From: Hirudinaria manillensis
Lineage: Eukaryota > Annelida > Clitellata > Hirudinida > Hirudinidae
NCBI GenBank assembly: GCA_034509925.1
Contig: CM067529.1
Span: 1,132,501 to 1,196,500 of the forward strand
Direction of reading: 5' to 3'
Length of the DNA stretch: 64,000 bases
In this document: piece after piece, positions 62,665-64,000 of the stretch
How the letters are laid out: each line of letters opens with the position of its first letter
Numbering within the stretch: the stretch's first letter is position 1
Made by a program: the position numbers and the translations under genes
The notes under the pieces: model-generated
What the model was told of the DNA's origin: nothing
Databases searched by the model: none
Seen by the model: the letters and a program-made list of their open reading frames with translations, nothing else

Positions 62665-63819
62665 ATGCCGAAGTACTTGGATGAATTGTACGTGCCTCGA
62701 TTGAGACAAGAATTGAGAGAGCGTGGCCTGGATTGGAAAGGCACGAAAGCTGAGATACGAGAGCGACTTGGGACATGGCTGACAGAGAATGGCCATGACC
62801 CAGAGGAATACGAATTCGAGAATCCATCCCATAAAAAGATGGATGAATTTCTTGATTTTATGAAAAAGTCCGTAGATGAGATGAGGGAATGTATTAGGAG
62901 TATTAGGGGTGATTTGAAAAACAGAGCGGTTCCATGCCAGGATGTCTCGTTGGCTTCGGGTGAAGACTCTGCCGAGAAGAGTCCTGTTGGTTCTTTTGAG
63001 GAGAGCAAAGTGGTGCTTCCATCTTGCGAAGAACAAGGAGAGGAACTCTGCAAAAAGGTTACCAACGAGGAACAAATCATGTCCGTTGTTCCAGGTACCG
63101 TTTCTGGCAGCGTTGGGATGGAGTCATTAGAGGGCACATCCAACCACAGTGCGTGTGTGTCTCCAGAAGCTCTGTGCGTGATGGCAGACTTAGGGAACTC
63201 GACGTTGGAGCCCATAGAGTTACCAGATCAAGTCGAGTCGTCAGCAGGGCCCAGAGAGCTCACGGAGGTTTTAGTGGAGCAAGTGGGGCTTTCGGAGGAG
63301 CCTGTGGGATTGCCGGTGGATCATGTGGAGTTGTTGGTGCAGCTCGAGGAGTTACTGATGAGTCACGTGGAGTTGCCGGTGGAGCACACGGATTTGATGG
63401 TGGAACAAGTAGAGTCTACAGAACAGCCCATGGATTTACCAGCGGATGTTTCGGCTCCATTGGAAATAACAGAAGGGAGTGCTCGGGATTTCAGGAGAGT
63501 GCCTAGCATGGAAAGTGGAGCAGGTGATCCTGAGGAGAGTCTGGGATCTGGCGACATCGTGGAGCAGGAGAGTGTGCATAGAAATGGCGATGTTCCGCGG
63601 CTGAAACTTGCGGGACGCAGAAGTAAAAGGGAGGAGACAGAAATCCCAGAAGATGACAAAGCAAATGGATCTGGGATTTGCAGCCATGAGATTGTTGGAA
63701 GATCGGATCCTATTCCGAGAGTAAAAATGAAAATGGGAATAGATGTCTGTTCGGGACGAACAGATTTAAGGAGGGGGCAGTGTTGGATCCCTAGATCCAA
63801 TAAATTGAATAATATTTAA
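62665..63819 (+). CDS. Gag-like protein with SAP domain and heptad repeats (384 aa)
   Basis: Single-exon frame with an ATG 81 bases after the 5' LTR; its last 13 codons lie inside the 3' LTR. Residues about 5-50 form a SAP-type helix-extended loop-helix (LYVPRLRQELRERGLDW, then KAEIRERLGTWL), a DNA- or chromatin-binding fold also known from Gag proteins of some Ty3/Gypsy-like elements. A short coiled-coil-like stretch follows (DEFLDFMKKSVDEMRECIRS). Residues about 204-259 consist of eight consecutive seven-residue units (for example VDHVELL, MSHVELP, EQPMDLP) encoded by 21-bp repeats. There is no CCHC zinc knuckle and no major homology region that I can see. It probably packages element RNA in trans with a helper; this is inference. 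The stop falls at 63817-63819. Confidence 0.8.
   Translation: MPKYLDELYVPRLRQELRERGLDWKGTKAEIRERLGTWLTENGHDPEEYEFENPSHKKMDEFLDFMKKSVDEMRECIRSIRGDLKNRAVPCQDVSLASGEDSAEKSPVGSFEESKVVLPSCEEQGEELCKKVTNEEQIMSVVPGTVSGSVGMESLEGTSNHSACVSPEALCVMADLGNSTLEPIELPDQVESSAGPRELTEVLVEQVGLSEEPVGLPVDHVELLVQLEELLMSHVELPVEHTDLMVEQVESTEQPMDLPADVSAPLEITEGSARDFRRVPSMESGAGDPEESLGSGDIVEQESVHRNGDVPRLKLAGRRSKREETEIPEDDKANGSGICSHEIVGRSDPIPRVKMKMGIDVCSGRTDLRRGQCWIPRSNKLNNI
63274..63441 (+). repeat. eight 21-bp degenerate tandem repeats inside the Gag-like gene
   Basis: Each unit encodes seven residues with a hydrophobic/acidic pattern, roughly V-E-x-V-x-L-P. Units differ at many bases but keep exact 21-bp phase, so the repeat is maintained at the protein level. 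Confidence 0.85.
63768..63780 (+). other. polypurine tract of the LTR element
   Basis: The purine-rich stretch AAGGAGGGGGCAG directly precedes the first base of the 3' LTR (63781), the expected place for plus-strand priming. Confidence 0.8.
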
Positions 63820-64000
63820 AATTATATTGCCGATTAATTATTTTAATAATTAATTTAGTGGCAATATAATTTGAGAATTAAATTGGTGCTATTCAGACTC
63901 TTTGGTTATGTACCTTTGACAAATGGATTTATATCGGAAAGTAGAGCGAGAGTAATAGAAACAGCAGATTTCAAGACTTAATCAATTAAGCATTTTACAT
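63781..64000 (+). repeat. 3' LTR (first 220 bp; cut by the window end)
   Basis: Appears identical to 62292-62511 over all visible bases. The end of this LTR and the 3' target-site duplication are outside the window, so the duplication cannot be checked against the bases before 62292. Confidence 0.88.

Larger units (their letters stand above)
62292..64000 (+). mobile_element. non-autonomous LTR retroelement with a Gag-like gene only (3' LTR truncated by window end)
   Basis: Two direct repeats (62292-62583 and 63781-64000+) bracket 1197 bases of internal DNA. Over the 220 bases visible in both copies I see no difference, so the insertion is young. The structure is canonical: LTR begins TG and ends CA, a primer-binding-like TTGGTGTCAGGAGTTGG follows at 62584, and a purine tract (AAGGAGGGGGCAG) abuts the 3' LTR. 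The interior holds one long frame with an N-terminal SAP domain. There is no protease, reverse transcriptase, RNase H or integrase. It therefore resembles the gag-only (TR-GAG) class and must be mobilised by a relative. It lies antisense to the neighbouring minus-strand gene. Confidence 0.88.

Noticed and set aside
62665..63819. Possibility that the SAP-domain frame is a host gene
   Set aside because: It lies exactly between identical LTRs, and its last 13 codons and stop are in the 3' LTR, so it belongs to the element.

Overview
The window is nuclear DNA from an invertebrate animal. The genes are split by many short-to-medium GT-AG introns (two look like GC-AG), intergenic DNA is AT-rich, and microsatellites (AAT, CAT, CT, AATG) are dense. 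No single gene names the species. A CYP7/CYP8-like P450, a methyl-end fatty acid desaturase, a BPI/LBP-like protein, lengsin-like glutamine synthetases and a Fas2/NCAM-type adhesion molecule together fit a lophotrochozoan (annelid or mollusc grade) better than an insect or nematode. That placement is inference.

Layout. 1-1.7 kb: simple repeats. 1.7-6.5 kb (-): a complete six-coding-exon CYP7/CYP8-like P450 with a distant membrane-anchor exon, a probable non-coding first exon and a TATA box. 6.6-11.6 kb: gene-poor, with a CT microsatellite. 11.6-14.9 kb (-): complete 13-exon MOCS3/UBA4. 17.1-23.0 kb (+): two tandem lengsin/GS-I-like genes with identical three-exon structure; between them lies a scar that looks like the flanks of a third copy without its body. 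23.6-24.4 kb: a TA-flanked MITE. 24.8-28.6 kb (+): a ZNF839-like single-zinc-finger protein. 30.0-33.9 kb (+): complete 18-exon UBA2/SAE2. 34.2-36.4 kb (-): BPI/LBP-like lipid-binding protein. 36.9-39.2 kb (-): omega-x (methyl-end) desaturase. 43.7-56.9 kb (+): complete 20-exon Fas2/NCAM-type molecule (5 Ig, 2 FN3, one TM). 59.1-62.1 kb (-): the 3' six exons of an unrecognised protein with a C-terminal TM. 62.3-64.0 kb (+): a young LTR retroelement encoding only a SAP-domain Gag-like protein; its 3' LTR runs off the window.

The genes are not an operon-like functional set; neighbours are mostly housekeeping and unrelated. Weak themes are ubiquitin-like chemistry (MOCS3, UBA2: both E1-type enzymes) and lipid/sterol handling (P450, BPI-like, desaturase). 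The exon models were built by hand: each stated junction was checked for splice dinucleotides and reading phase, giving P450 515 aa, MOCS3 458 aa, GS 483 and 481 aa, ZNF839-like 895 aa, UBA2 623 aa, BPI-like 474 aa, desaturase 382 aa and Fas2-like 860 aa. No search was run, so family names rest on recognised motifs. I did not find a convincing wholly new system. The best leads are the gag-only LTR element with a heptad-repeat Gag, the glutamine synthetase locus (gene conversion plus gene-body-less scar), and the P450 with a shortened haem-binding loop.
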